Shown: positions 1-7,618, counted from the first letter of the stretch. The stretch is 12,561 nucleotides of DNA from Flavobacteriaceae bacterium UBA1115 (GCA_002313325.1 DCBE01000013.1:1-12561), one strand, 5' to 3'. A program made the numbers and translations. Notes: a model not told the origin generated them from the letters alone.

Positions 1-1044
1 ACCTTGGCTGCATTGGACGGGGTAGATTTGGTCTTGGGTGCCAACGAAAAGTTTAATGTGGTGGATTTTGTTGAGAGCAAAACGGCTTCTGAAACTGCTG
101 TTCACGCTTGTGCCATAGATGCCGTAGAGCAGTATATTGGGAGTTATGCCATTGGCGAACGCACACGTGCGTTTTTAAAGGTTCAAGATGGTTGCGACTA
201 CAAATGCACTTACTGTACCATTCCCTTAGCACGTGGGTTTTCACGCAGCGACACACTTGATAATATCATTAGGCAAGCAAATGAAATTGCTGCACAAGAC
301 ATCAAAGAGGTGGTGTTGACGGGGGTTAATATTGGTGACTTTGGCAAGGGAGAATTTGGCACAAAAAAACACGACCATACGTTTTTTGATTTGGTAAGCG
401 CTTTAGACGAGGTTTCTCTATTGGAGCGCATACGTATTTCATCAATTGAGCCCAATTTATTGCGTCAAGAGACCATTGACTTTATAGCCGATTCCAAGCG
501 TTTTGTGCCGCATTTTCACATACCGCTACAAAGTGGCAGCAACAAGATTTTGGCTGCCATGCGTAGGAGGTATCAGCGCGAGCTATATGTTAAGCGTGTG
601 GCGCAGATAAAAGCCCGTATGCCCCATGCTTGCATTGGAGTTGATGTAATTGTAGGTTTTCCTGGTGAGTCAGACGAACATTTTATGGAAACCTATCATT
701 TTCTCAACGAACTTGATGTTTCATACCTTCATGTATTTACCTATTCAGAGCGTGAGAACACCCTTGCGGCTGGTATGCCTGCTGTTGTTTCTAGAGAGGT
801 TCGTGCCAAAAGGAGTAAGATGTTACGCGGGTTGTCTCAAAAAAAGCGACGTGCTTTTTATGAAAGCCAATTAGGTACTGAACAAGAAGTATTGTTTGAG
901 TCTGAAAACAAGAATGGATTTATCCACGGATTTACTCCAAATTACATTAAAGTAAAAGCATTTTGGAATCCGGCGCTTTGCAATACTATTCAGCGCGTAC
1001 ATCTGACTGCAATTGATGATGATGGTTTGGTAAATTTGATGTAA
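1..1044 (+). CDS. mtaB: tRNA t6A37 methylthiotransferase MtaB, 3' part
   Basis: This is a radical-SAM enzyme that adds a methylthio group to N6-threonylcarbamoyladenosine 37 in tRNAs reading ANN codons (t6A to ms2t6A), acting in the cytoplasm. The frame is open from the first base, so the gene begins upstream; 347 residues are present and roughly the first 100 of a usual 430-450 are missing. Visible parts are the end of the N-terminal UPF0004 domain (DGVDLVLGANEKFN), the radical-SAM cluster motif CDYKCTYC at fragment residues 65-72 followed by IPLARG, the segment HFHIPLQSGS typical of the family, and a C-terminal TRAM-like region. The TTG at base 4 is not a start. The gene converges on the GNAT-like gene at 1070. 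MtaB is preferred over MiaB because of the GANEKFN and C-terminal sequence; RimO is less likely. Confidence 0.93.
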   Translation, partial: TLAALDGVDLVLGANEKFNVVDFVESKTASETAVHACAIDAVEQYIGSYAIGERTRAFLKVQDGCDYKCTYCTIPLARGFSRSDTLDNIIRQANEIAAQDIKEVVLTGVNIGDFGKGEFGTKKHDHTFFDLVSALDEVSLLERIRISSIEPNLLRQETIDFIADSKRFVPHFHIPLQSGSNKILAAMRRRYQRELYVKRVAQIKARMPHACIGVDVIVGFPGESDEHFMETYHFLNELDVSYLHVFTYSERENTLAAGMPAVVSREVRAKRSKMLRGLSQKKRRAFYESQLGTEQEVLFESENKNGFIHGFTPNYIKVKAFWNPALCNTIQRVHLTAIDDDGLVNLM

Positions 1045-1060
1045 CAACGGGGGTTACATC
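1038..1060. terminator. hairpin at the end of mtaB, possible bidirectional terminator
   Basis: A perfect 8-bp inverted repeat (GATGTAAC / GTTACATC) with a 7-base loop spans the mtaB stop codon and fills most of the 25-bp gap between two convergent genes. Position and symmetry suit a terminator for both strands. No run of T follows on either side, so intrinsic termination would be weak and the role is inferred from position. Confidence 0.4.
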
Positions 1061-1069
1061 CTAGCGAAC

Positions 1070-1363
1070 CTAGATGCGTACGCCAATCGGGAGCATGCTT
1101 CTGTAGCGTTTGTTCTTGCGGATAAAACGTACAATCTCCGGGCTAGTTGGCATCATACTAATGTTTCGCTCTGCTATGATTGACAGAACTTCCTTGATAA
1201 AAGCATCGCTAAAATCGTTCGGACATTTTTCTTTTGGAACCACGAGTTTGGTTAGAAAGATTTTGCGTTCTTGCTGTGCGTATTCTATTTTGGCAAGTTC
1301 ACCTTGAACTTCTGTTTCAAATTGGCGTAAAAAGGCGTTATCAGTGACATTTATTTTATACAT
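1070..1363 (-). CDS. small GNAT-like (Acetyltransf_CG type) protein
   Basis: A 97-residue cytoplasmic protein resembling the short GCN5-related N-acetyltransferase-like proteins (COG2388 / Acetyltransf_CG type) common in flavobacteria. Visible landmarks are a beta-rich start (FETEVQGELAKIEY, then ERKIFLTKLVVP) and the C-terminal block SMMPTSPEIVRFIRKNKRY, which matches the usual position of 'VxPxCPFVxxYIxRHPEY'. The glycine-rich acetyl-CoA loop (GKG-like) expected after the LVVP strand is replaced by KEKCPNDFSDAF, so catalysis is doubtful. The frame stays open upstream to 1597, but that stretch lies antisense to the hydrolase gene. The ATG at 1363 was chosen because the family-like sequence begins MYKINVTDN and a perfect TAAATTTG element sits 18 bp upstream. 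Substrate and role are unknown. Confidence 0.72.
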   Translation of the reverse strand: MYKINVTDNAFLRQFETEVQGELAKIEYAQQERKIFLTKLVVPKEKCPNDFSDAFIKEVLSIIAERNISMMPTSPEIVRFIRKNKRYRSMLPIGVRI

Positions 1364-1417
1364 TATTGAATTGCTAGTTTGCAAATTTACGAAAATTTTG
1401 TGTACATTTAGTTTGCA
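1364..1417. promoter_or_regulatory. divergent promoter region, GNAT-like gene / hydrolase
   Basis: The 54 bp between two divergent start codons carry -7-like elements on both strands. On the minus strand TAAATTTG (1389 down to 1382) is a perfect match to the Bacteroidota TAnnTTTG consensus, 18 bp from its ATG, but has no clear -33 TTG. On the plus strand TACATTTA (1403-1410) lies 21 bp after a TTTG (1378-1381), a longer spacer than usual, and would give an almost leaderless mRNA. No Shine-Dalgarno sequence is visible for either gene. Confidence 0.42.
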
Positions 1418-2086
1418 ATGAAGAAGAGTGCTGCCATTCATGTCTACATGATGCCTGGTATGGCTGCTAATAATGAGATTTTTGAACGCATAAAACTCAG
1501 CAGCCCTTTCGAGGTGCACTTGTTGTCTTGGTTTATGCCCAAACTGAAAGAAACCTTGGTATCTTATGCCAAACGTATGTGCGAAAAAGTGACGCACCCC
1601 AACCCTGTTTTAATCGGTGTTTCTTTTGGTGGCATATTGGTGCAAGAGATGTCTAAAATCATTTCTTGTCGGAAGGTTATCATCATTTCAAGCGTTCGAA
1701 CCTGGCGTGAGTTTCCCATTCATATGCGCATTACCCGCAAGACAAGTGCTTACAAGTTTTTCCCTGTTTTGTGGATTGACGATTTAGAAGATTTTGTGGG
1801 TTTTATTTTTGGTCCTACCGCACGAAAGCGAATGGATTTAAATAAAAAATACCTTTCTGTTCGATCGCCAGAATACCTGAATTGGTCGTTGGAAGTTCTT
1901 TTTAATTGGAGTCAAGATACGCCGCTGCCCAATGTGACACATATTCACGGGACTTATGATATGGTATTCCCAACCCTGCATTTAAAGGATTTTATCCCAG
2001 TTCCCAAAGGAACACACGTAATGATCATGAAACGAGCACAATGGTTTAATCAGCACTTACCGCAGATTATCTTAACGCAGGCTTAG
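1418..2086 (+). CDS. alpha/beta hydrolase fold protein
   Basis: A 222-residue soluble protein with the alpha/beta hydrolase pattern. The nucleophile elbow is G-V-S-F-G with Ser69, the acid is probably Asp181 in HIHGTYDMVFP, and the base is probably His200 in PKGTHVMIMKRA; the order Ser-Asp-His and the spacing are normal. An oxyanion-type strand, YMMPGMAANN, lies near the N-terminus (residues 10-19). No signal peptide is seen, so it acts in the cytoplasm. The reaction is probably hydrolysis of an ester or thioester; the substrate cannot be told. It starts at the ATG close to the divergent promoter and stops directly against the stop of the convergent gene at 2087. A second, less likely reading is a catalytically altered hydrolase-fold protein. 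Confidence 0.85.
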   Translation: MKKSAAIHVYMMPGMAANNEIFERIKLSSPFEVHLLSWFMPKLKETLVSYAKRMCEKVTHPNPVLIGVSFGGILVQEMSKIISCRKVIIISSVRTWREFPIHMRITRKTSAYKFFPVLWIDDLEDFVGFIFGPTARKRMDLNKKYLSVRSPEYLNWSLEVLFNWSQDTPLPNVTHIHGTYDMVFPTLHLKDFIPVPKGTHVMIMKRAQWFNQHLPQIILTQA

Positions 2087-2602
2087 TTAAATCTTCTTTA
2101 ACTGCTGCTGCATCAGCTTGATTTGATCGGCAAGCATGTTCTGCTTATCTAATTTTTTTGCTTCGTTTAAGAGTAATGTGGCTTCTCGCTTGCGTCTTTT
2201 CTGCATCACTATACCAGCGAGGCTGAGTTTGGCCATAGCCAAATCGTGCTTCATGGAAAGCCCCAGCAAAATAGCTTTTTTGAAGTGACGCTCTGCTTTG
2301 GTCAGGTTTTTTTGTGCTTCTATCACACCGTGTAGAAAATAAAAATAGCCTTGTTGCTTTTGGGTAAGTGCAGATTCAGGTTTTTTGATTCTGTTCAACC
2401 AGCGTTGGGTTCCTTCAAAGTCTTGCTTGCGTAGGCGGAGGAAAGAGAGTAAGATCAATTCATTCTTGTAATAGAGAAAAACAAAAATACCAGCTAGGAA
2501 AATCATCGCAATTCCATTACCGATATAGCCTTCAATAAATTGGTAAACAGCATATCCTATAGAAGCGATTGCGAGTACTATTTTTATTAATTTTGGAAAC
2601 AT
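2087..2602 (-). CDS. small membrane protein with TPR-like helices (DUF2892-like)
   Basis: A 171-residue protein of unknown function. Residues 5-22 and about 30-46 are two hydrophobic segments separated by a short EGYIGNG turn, so the N-terminus is a membrane hairpin. The remainder (about 56-155) is a run of amphipathic helices rich in A, L, K and E, with segments such as YFYFLHGVIEAQ, ERHFKKAILLGL and EATLLLNEAKKLD that look like two or three tetratricopeptide-like repeats; it ends in a basic, glutamine-rich tail. Similar proteins beside rpmH/carB in flavobacteria are, as I recall, annotated as DUF2892 or TPR proteins. A scaffold role at the inner membrane is an inference. The stop TAA abuts the TAG of the hydrolase gene with no spacer. 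A perfect TAAATTTG element lies upstream at 2627 down to 2620. Confidence 0.75.
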   Translation of the reverse strand: MFPKLIKIVLAIASIGYAVYQFIEGYIGNGIAMIFLAGIFVFLYYKNELILLSFLRLRKQDFEGTQRWLNRIKKPESALTQKQQGYFYFLHGVIEAQKNLTKAERHFKKAILLGLSMKHDLAMAKLSLAGIVMQKRRKREATLLLNEAKKLDKQNMLADQIKLMQQQLKKI

Positions 2603-2648
2603 AGTTACAATTTCTGTAACAAATTTACATATTTCTGTTATAGTGTTG
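2603..2648 (-). promoter_or_regulatory. putative promoter of the membrane/TPR-like gene
   Basis: TAAATTTG on the minus strand (2627 to 2620) matches the Bacteroidota -7 consensus exactly and lies 17 bp from the ATG. A -33 TTG at the right distance is not obvious. Between it and the start is an inverted repeat, GTTAC-N7-GTAAC (2604-2620), and ATTTCTGT occurs twice, at 2610 and 2631; either might bind a regulator, but both are short enough to be chance. Confidence 0.4.
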
Positions 2649-2678
2649 TTTGTCCTAATACGAGTTATTGTATATTTA
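2649..2678 (+). promoter_or_regulatory. rpmH promoter, Bacteroidota type
   Basis: TTTG at 2649-2652, an 18-bp spacer, and TATATTTA at 2671-2678 fit the -33/-7 pattern TTTG-N17-20-TAnnTTTG with one mismatch. The start codon at 2701 is 22 bp after the -7 element, giving a short leader of about 16 bases that is A-rich (TAAGAAAACATTG) with no Shine-Dalgarno sequence, as is usual for highly expressed genes in this phylum. Confidence 0.62.
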
Positions 2679-2700
2679 CTGCCGTCTTAAGAAAACATTG

Positions 2701-2859
2701 ATGAAAAGAACATTTCAGCCCTCGAGAAGAAAGCGTCGTAACAAACACGGCTTCATGGAGCGCATGGCTTCTGCAGCAGGGCGCAAGATATTGGCAGCAC
2801 GTCGCGCAAAGGGACGTAAAAAGATATCTGTCTCATCAGAACCACGTCACAAAAAATAA
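2701..2859 (+). CDS. rpmH: 50S ribosomal protein bL34
   Basis: A 52-residue, strongly basic protein of the large ribosomal subunit. The universal L34 signature is present: MKRTFQPSRRKRRNKHGF followed by RMASAAGRKILAARRAKGR. The C-terminal tail KKISVSSEPRHKK is a little longer than the enterobacterial one, as is common in Bacteroidota. The frame stays open upstream to 2668, but the ATG at 2701 gives the conserved N-terminus and follows a good promoter. A strong hairpin terminator comes 21 bp after the stop, so most transcripts probably end before carB. rpmH is here next to carB rather than next to rnpA/dnaA as in many bacteria. Confidence 0.97.
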   Translation: MKRTFQPSRRKRRNKHGFMERMASAAGRKILAARRAKGRKKISVSSEPRHKK

Positions 2860-2880
2860 GTGAATAAAACGTTTAAAACT

Positions 2881-2914
2881 AAAAGGTGTTGCTGTCACAG
2901 TAACACCTTTTTTT
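2881..2914 (+). terminator. intrinsic terminator after rpmH
   Basis: The arms AAAAGGTGTTGCTG (2881-2894) and CAGTAACACCTTTT (2898-2911) pair over 14 positions, one of them G-U, with a TCA loop, and a T run continues to 2914. This is a textbook rho-independent terminator. It separates the very strongly expressed rpmH from carB, although some read-through may feed carB, for which I see no good promoter of its own. Confidence 0.9.
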
Positions 2915-2957
2915 ATATATATTCGAGAGACTTTTGACCAACATTTAGTTGTAATTT

Positions 2958-5810
2958 ATGCCAAAGACAAAAGAACTTAACAGCATCCTAATTATCGGCT
3001 CTGGCCCTATCATTATCGGCCAAGCTTGCGAGTTTGATTACTCCGGTTCCCAATCGCTTCGTTCTCTGAGAGAGGACGGTATTGAGACCATACTCATCAA
3101 CTCCAATCCCGCAACAATCATGACCGATCCTTCTATGGCCGATCATGTTTATTTGTTGCCACTCACCACAAAATCCATCATTCAGATTTTGAAGGAACAT
3201 ACACATATTGACGCCGTATTGCCCACCATGGGTGGCCAAACTGCGCTTAACTTGTGTATTGAGGCAGATGAGAAAGGCATATGGAAAGACTTCGATGTTA
3301 AACTTATTGGTGTCAACATCGATGCTATCAACATTACCGAGGATCGTGAAAAGTTTCGAGAGCTTATGGAAAAAATCGATGTTCCTATGGCGCCACAAGC
3401 CACGGCAACCTCATTTCTTAAAGGAAAAGAAATTGCCCAGGAATTCGGTTTCCCTCTTTGTATTCGCGCTTCCTACACGCTTGGTGGTGCTGGAGCCGCC
3501 ATTGTCTATGACGAAAAAGACTTTGAAGAATTGCTTAGACGTGGTTTAGAAATCTCGCCCATACACGAAGTCATGATTGACAAAGCCATGATGGGGTGGA
3601 AAGAATACGAACTTGAACTACTTCGTGATAATAACGACAATGTGGTGATTATCTGTTCTATTGAGAACATGGATCCTATGGGTATCCATACAGGAGATTC
3701 CATTACCGTTGCGCCTGCCATGACGCTTTCCGATAAGACCTTTCAGAAAATGCGTGATACGGCCATTAAGATGATGCGCAGCATAGGCGACTTTGCAGGT
3801 GGCTGTAACGTGCAGTTTGCCGTTAGCCCTGATGATAAAGAAGATATTATTGCCATCGAGATTAACCCACGGGTTTCGCGCTCCTCGGCACTAGCGAGTA
3901 AGGCAACGGGTTATCCCATTGCCAAAGTGGCTACCAAACTCGCCATTGGCTACAGACTAGACGAACTAGACAACCAGATCACCAAGTCTACTTCTGCCTT
4001 GTTTGAGCCAACACTCGATTATGTAATTGTAAAAATTCCACGTTGGAACTTCGACAAGTTCGAAGGTTCTGACCGCACCCTAGGCTTGCAGATGAAAGCC
4101 GTTGGTGAGGTAATGGGTATTGGGCGTTCGTTTCAAGAAGCCTTGCACAAGGCCACGCAATCGCTAGAGATTAAGCGAAATGGGCTGGGCGCCGACGGCA
4201 AGGGTTATAAAAATTACAATCAAATTATTGACAAGCTTACCCACGCCTCTTGGGATCGGGTATTTGTGATTTACGATGCCATTGCGATGGGCATTCCGGT
4301 CAGTCAGATATACGACATCACAAAGATAGATATGTGGTATTTGAAACAGTATGAGGAATTGTTCAACCTGCAGAAAGAAATTTCAAACTTTACGATTGAA
4401 TCGATTGAAAAACCTTTGCTGTTAGAAGCCAAGCAAAAGGGGTATGGTGATAGACAAATTGCTCATATGTTGGGTTGTTTGGAAAGCGAGGTTTACAACA
4501 AACGCGATGCGCTGAACATTCACCGTGTCTATAAACTGGTGGATACCTGTGCTGCTGAATTTACGGCCAAGACCCCTTATTACTACTCCACTTTTGAGAG
4601 TACCATGGAAAGTGCTGACGGCAATTCCTATGTGCAAAACGAAAGTGTAGTGACCGACAAAAAGAAAGTGGTTGTATTGGGCTCTGGACCTAACAGGATT
4701 GGCCAAGGGATTGAATTTGATTACTGTTGCGTGCATGGCGTATTGGCAGCTGCAGAAGCGGGCTATGAAACCATCATGATCAATTGTAACCCCGAGACGG
4801 TTTCCACAGATTTTGATATTGCTGATAAACTATATTTTGAGCCTGTCTTCTGGGAGCATATCTACGATATTATCCGACACGAAAAACCCGAAGGCGTTAT
4901 TGTTCAGTTGGGTGGGCAAACAGCTCTAAAGCTGGCAGAGAAACTGGAGCGCTATGGTGTTAAAATCATGGGCACTAGTTTCCAATCCTTAGATTTGGCA
5001 GAAGACCGTGGAAGTTTCTCCACACTTCTCAAGAAAAATAACATTCCTTATCCAGAATTTGGTGTGGCTGAAACCGCCGACGAAGCCCTTGCCTTGGCAG
5101 ACGAATTAAACTTCCCCATACTCGTACGCCCATCTTATGTGCTGGGTGGTCAGGGAATGAAAATTGTCATCAACAAAGAAGACCTGGTCAAGCATGTGGT
5201 TGATTTATTACATAAAATACCCAACAACAAATTGCTGTTGGATCATTACCTAGACGGCGCAATTGAGGCCGAAGCAGATGCCATTTGCGACGGTGAGGAC
5301 GTTTATATCATCGGCATCATGGAACATATAGAACCCTGCGGTATTCACTCGGGCGATTCCAATGCGACCTTACCTCCATTTAACTTGGGCGACTATGTAA
5401 TGCAGCAGATTAAGGATCACACCAGAAAAATTGCGCTATCACTCAATACGGTTGGACTGATTAACATTCAGTTTGCCATCAAGAACGATATCGTTTACAT
5501 CATTGAGGCCAACCCACGTGCATCGCGGACGGTTCCTTTTATAGCCAAGGCGTATAAGGAGCCTTATGTGAACTATGCCGCTAAGGTTATGCTGGGCGAC
5601 AAAAAAGTGAAGGATTTTGATTTTCAGCCCACGCTAGAGGGCTTTGCCATCAAGCAACCGGTCTTTTCTTTTAACAAATTCCCCAACGTTGACAAGGCGC
5701 TGGGCCCAGAAATGAAGAGTACTGGCGAGAGCATTTTGTTTATCGACAGCCTAAAAGACGATGAGTTTTACGAATTGTATGGTCGTCGTAAGATGTATTT
5801 GAGTAAGTAG
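2958..5810 (+). CDS. carB: carbamoyl-phosphate synthase large subunit, lacking MGS domain
   Basis: With the small glutaminase subunit CarA (not in this window), CarB makes carbamoyl phosphate from glutamine, bicarbonate and two ATP for pyrimidine and arginine synthesis in the cytoplasm. The internal duplication is clear. The first half begins IIGSGPIIIGQACEFDYSG (residues 12-30), with ATP-grasp segments ASYTLGGAGAA (near 170) and EINPRVSRSSALASKATG (near 300). The oligomerisation region spans about 405-545. The second half begins VVLGSGPNRIGQGIEFDY (near 570), with RPSYVLGGQGM (near 722) and EANPRASRTVPFIAKA (near 852). The protein ends at residue 950, just after GPEMKSTGE, with an acidic/basic tail ending GRRKMYLSK. 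The C-terminal allosteric MGS-like domain of the roughly 1070-residue enzyme is absent, so UMP and ornithine control of the E. coli type is not expected. The stop is clean and nothing suggests a broken gene. Confidence 0.96.
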   Translation: MPKTKELNSILIIGSGPIIIGQACEFDYSGSQSLRSLREDGIETILINSNPATIMTDPSMADHVYLLPLTTKSIIQILKEHTHIDAVLPTMGGQTALNLCIEADEKGIWKDFDVKLIGVNIDAINITEDREKFRELMEKIDVPMAPQATATSFLKGKEIAQEFGFPLCIRASYTLGGAGAAIVYDEKDFEELLRRGLEISPIHEVMIDKAMMGWKEYELELLRDNNDNVVIICSIENMDPMGIHTGDSITVAPAMTLSDKTFQKMRDTAIKMMRSIGDFAGGCNVQFAVSPDDKEDIIAIEINPRVSRSSALASKATGYPIAKVATKLAIGYRLDELDNQITKSTSALFEPTLDYVIVKIPRWNFDKFEGSDRTLGLQMKAVGEVMGIGRSFQEALHKATQSLEIKRNGLGADGKGYKNYNQIIDKLTHASWDRVFVIYDAIAMGIPVSQIYDITKIDMWYLKQYEELFNLQKEISNFTIESIEKPLLLEAKQKGYGDRQIAHMLGCLESEVYNKRDALNIHRVYKLVDTCAAEFTAKTPYYYSTFESTMESADGNSYVQNESVVTDKKKVVVLGSGPNRIGQGIEFDYCCVHGVLAAAEAGYETIMINCNPETVSTDFDIADKLYFEPVFWEHIYDIIRHEKPEGVIVQLGGQTALKLAEKLERYGVKIMGTSFQSLDLAEDRGSFSTLLKKNNIPYPEFGVAETADEALALADELNFPILVRPSYVLGGQGMKIVINKEDLVKHVVDLLHKIPNNKLLLDHYLDGAIEAEADAICDGEDVYIIGIMEHIEPCGIHSGDSNATLPPFNLGDYVMQQIKDHTRKIALSLNTVGLINIQFAIKNDIVYIIEANPRASRTVPFIAKAYKEPYVNYAAKVMLGDKKVKDFDFQPTLEGFAIKQPVFSFNKFPNVDKALGPEMKSTGESILFIDSLKDDEFYELYGRRKMYLSK

Positions 5811-5852
5811 TTAGTTGGTCGGTTTCACGTATATTTAAGAAAAAATTTTTTG

Positions 5853-6962
5853 ATGGAGTGGTTTCCTGTACTTGTTGTTGTTTTAGCACTTTTGGTCTTT
5901 TATTTTATAAGCCAAAAGAAACAGTCTAGTGCTGTGACCAATGAATTTTTGATGCAACTCAATGCGCAGTTGCGTGATGAGATTCAGGGTATTCGTAAAG
6001 AAACAGATGCCAATGCCAAAGAAATCCGAGTGGAGCTAGAGCAGAAGCTAGATAACATCAACAAGGGGATAAGCGACTACCAACGCTCTTCCAACCAATC
6101 CATTACCCAACAGTTTGCCGAGTCTAAAAAAGCCATTACCGACGTGACCAAGGCCCTGTTTGAAATCAAGGGTACCAACGAACAAGTATTGAGTTTTGCT
6201 AACCAAATGAAAACTTTGGAGAAGATATTGGGCAATTCCAAGCAGCGTGGAATTTTGGGGGAGATACAACTCGAAAACCTATTGGCTAACGTCCTGCCAC
6301 CCGAATTGTTTGTTATGCAACACTGTTTTTCCAATGGAGAAATGGTGGATGCCATTGTCAAAGTGGGAGATTTTATCATTCCTATAGATGCTAAATTTTC
6401 TTTGGACAACTACAACAAAATGGTGGAGAGCAGCGACCCCGAGGCGATTAAGGCCTTGGAGCAAAGTTTTAAGAGCGATATCAAAAAGCGCATAGACGAA
6501 ACCGCCAAATACATACGTCCCAACGAAAAAACCACCGACTATGCCTATATGTTTATCCCTGCCGACGGGCTATACCAAGATTTGCTAAACAGTAGGGTAG
6601 GAACCTTGCAGATAAACTCCCGTGACTTGGTGTCTTATGCCTACGAAAAAAAGGTAATGATTGTATCGCCAATGAGCCTGTTCCCGATGCTACAAATAAC
6701 GGTAAAGGCGCTGCACAACCTTAAAATCGAAAACTCCATTCAGGACATCTTGAAGAACGTAGAAAAACTCGGCAAGCACCTCAACGCTTTTGAGGACGTA
6801 CATGGCCGCTTAGGCAGAACCATTGGTACGGTCGTAAACCAGTACAACGAGTCTTCCAAGGAGTTTAAAAAGATTGATAAGGACATCATTCGTCTAGCAG
6901 GTGAAGAAAACGCCTTGGACTATCAAATAACGGCAATAGACCGCCCCGCTGCGGAGGAGTAA
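5853..6962 (+). CDS. rmuC: DNA recombination protein RmuC
   Basis: RmuC family proteins limit DNA inversions and rearrangements at short inverted repeats and carry a predicted nuclease-like fold. The 369 residues show an N-terminal membrane anchor (about 2-20, FPVLVVVLALLVFYF), a long coiled coil (about 28-125, rich in Q, E and K with heptad spacing), then the RmuC domain (about 125-345) with the signatures RGILGEIQLENLL (132-144), IPIDAKFSLDNY (176-187) and AYMFIPADGLYQDLL (231-245). It is shorter than E. coli RmuC (475 residues), mainly in the coiled coil and tail. A TTG directly precedes the ATG; the ATG at 5853 is preferred. It follows carB by 42 bp with only a lone TATATTTA at 5830, so it may be co-transcribed with carB. 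Confidence 0.92.
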   Translation: MEWFPVLVVVLALLVFYFISQKKQSSAVTNEFLMQLNAQLRDEIQGIRKETDANAKEIRVELEQKLDNINKGISDYQRSSNQSITQQFAESKKAITDVTKALFEIKGTNEQVLSFANQMKTLEKILGNSKQRGILGEIQLENLLANVLPPELFVMQHCFSNGEMVDAIVKVGDFIIPIDAKFSLDNYNKMVESSDPEAIKALEQSFKSDIKKRIDETAKYIRPNEKTTDYAYMFIPADGLYQDLLNSRVGTLQINSRDLVSYAYEKKVMIVSPMSLFPMLQITVKALHNLKIENSIQDILKNVEKLGKHLNAFEDVHGRLGRTIGTVVNQYNESSKEFKKIDKDIIRLAGEENALDYQITAIDRPAAEE

Positions 6963-7115
6963 GAGTGGAGCTTATGTAAGCACGTTGGTAGGTATTAAAC
7001 CGCACCGACTTTGTTGCATCCCGAACACTCAATGCGATTTGATCGAAAGTATATGAATTCGTGTATCCGTATTCAGCTATAAATTGTTGCTACAATTCCA
7101 GACTTAAGCCAAACT
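6963..7115. other. intergenic gap between convergent rmuC and DUF6580 gene
   Basis: This 153-bp stretch separates two convergent stops. It contains only a small inverted repeat, AATTGT-TGCT-ACAATT (7082-7097), close to the end of the minus-strand gene, which might be a weak terminator but has no T run. I see no tRNA, no open frame of note and no promoter. Confidence 0.4.
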
Positions 7116-7601
7116 TTATGCCAACTGGAAACGTTTGGCAGCGTAGCGGTAACCAAAAAGTAAGGCTGCACTAAAAAACAAATCTCCCACAACAGTATAC
7201 CCAAAAAATGGGATGGCAAGCGTAAAGCAAGTTATAAAGCCTTCGGGGGTAAGTGGGTAGTATAAAAACCAAACGCCAAGGTTTGTGAACACAAAAAACA
7301 GTAGGCTGCTTAAAAGCACAGATCCTACATGCATCTTTTTGACTACAAAGCCCAAGGTGGTAACGCCTGCAAAAGCCAAATAGACAATGGGACTAATCAT
7401 CGAAAAGCCTAAAAAGACATCCGTCACCAACATGGCCAAAATAGGCATGAGTATGGCCCAGTGCTTGCGACTAAAGTGGGTACCGGCAAACAGCGCCACA
7501 GCCGTTATGGGAGCAAAATTGGGAGGGTGAGGGAATAAACGCACCAATACAGCTACAATGATAAAGCTTATAAGTACGCGTTCTTTTTTGTTGATGGACA
7601 T
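7116..7601 (-). CDS. DUF6580 family integral membrane protein, possible vitamin transporter component
   Basis: A 161-residue, very hydrophobic inner-membrane protein with about five membrane segments (roughly 9-22, 31-41, 48-66, 70-88, 93-112, then 122-150 as one or two more). Recognisable DUF6580 family motifs are PHPPNFAPITA (24-34), a TD pair (60-61), FTNLGVW (105-111), YYPLTPEGF (114-122), AIPFF (129-133) and GDLFF (139-143). The size, the topology and the proline-rich FAPITA motif resemble substrate-binding S components of ECF vitamin transporters, which is an analogy and not proof. It is divergent from the cobalamin riboswitch and BtuB-like receptor, so a corrinoid-related role is a reasonable guess. 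Its own start lies outside the riboswitch transcript. The ATG at 7601 is the first good start; a perfect TACATTTG element lies just upstream. Confidence 0.72.
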   Translation of the reverse strand: MSINKKERVLISFIIVAVLVRLFPHPPNFAPITAVALFAGTHFSRKHWAILMPILAMLVTDVFLGFSMISPIVYLAFAGVTTLGFVVKKMHVGSVLLSSLLFFVFTNLGVWFLYYPLTPEGFITCFTLAIPFFGYTVVGDLFFSAALLFGYRYAAKRFQLA

Positions 7602-7618
7602 CGTATTTTGTTATGGTA

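Noticed and set aside
1364..1597. Upstream extension of the minus-strand GNAT-like gene to 1597
   Set aside because: The extension is antisense to the start of the hydrolase gene, is rich in His/Phe without family similarity, and would swallow the divergent promoter; the family-like N-terminus begins at the ATG at 1363.
2668..2700. Eleven-residue N-terminal extension of rpmH
   Set aside because: It would begin before the -7 element and adds residues not found in L34; MKRTFQPS is the universal start.
2915..2957. A dedicated carB promoter between the terminator and the start codon
   Set aside because: TATATTCG (2918-2925) is a near match to the -7 element but has no -33 partner at the right distance, and the TAATTT before the ATG is too close to the start to act as one.
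6963..7115. A tRNA or small RNA between rmuC and the DUF6580 gene
   Set aside because: No T-loop GTTCRANYC motif and no cloverleaf pairing could be found; only a weak 6-bp hairpin is present.
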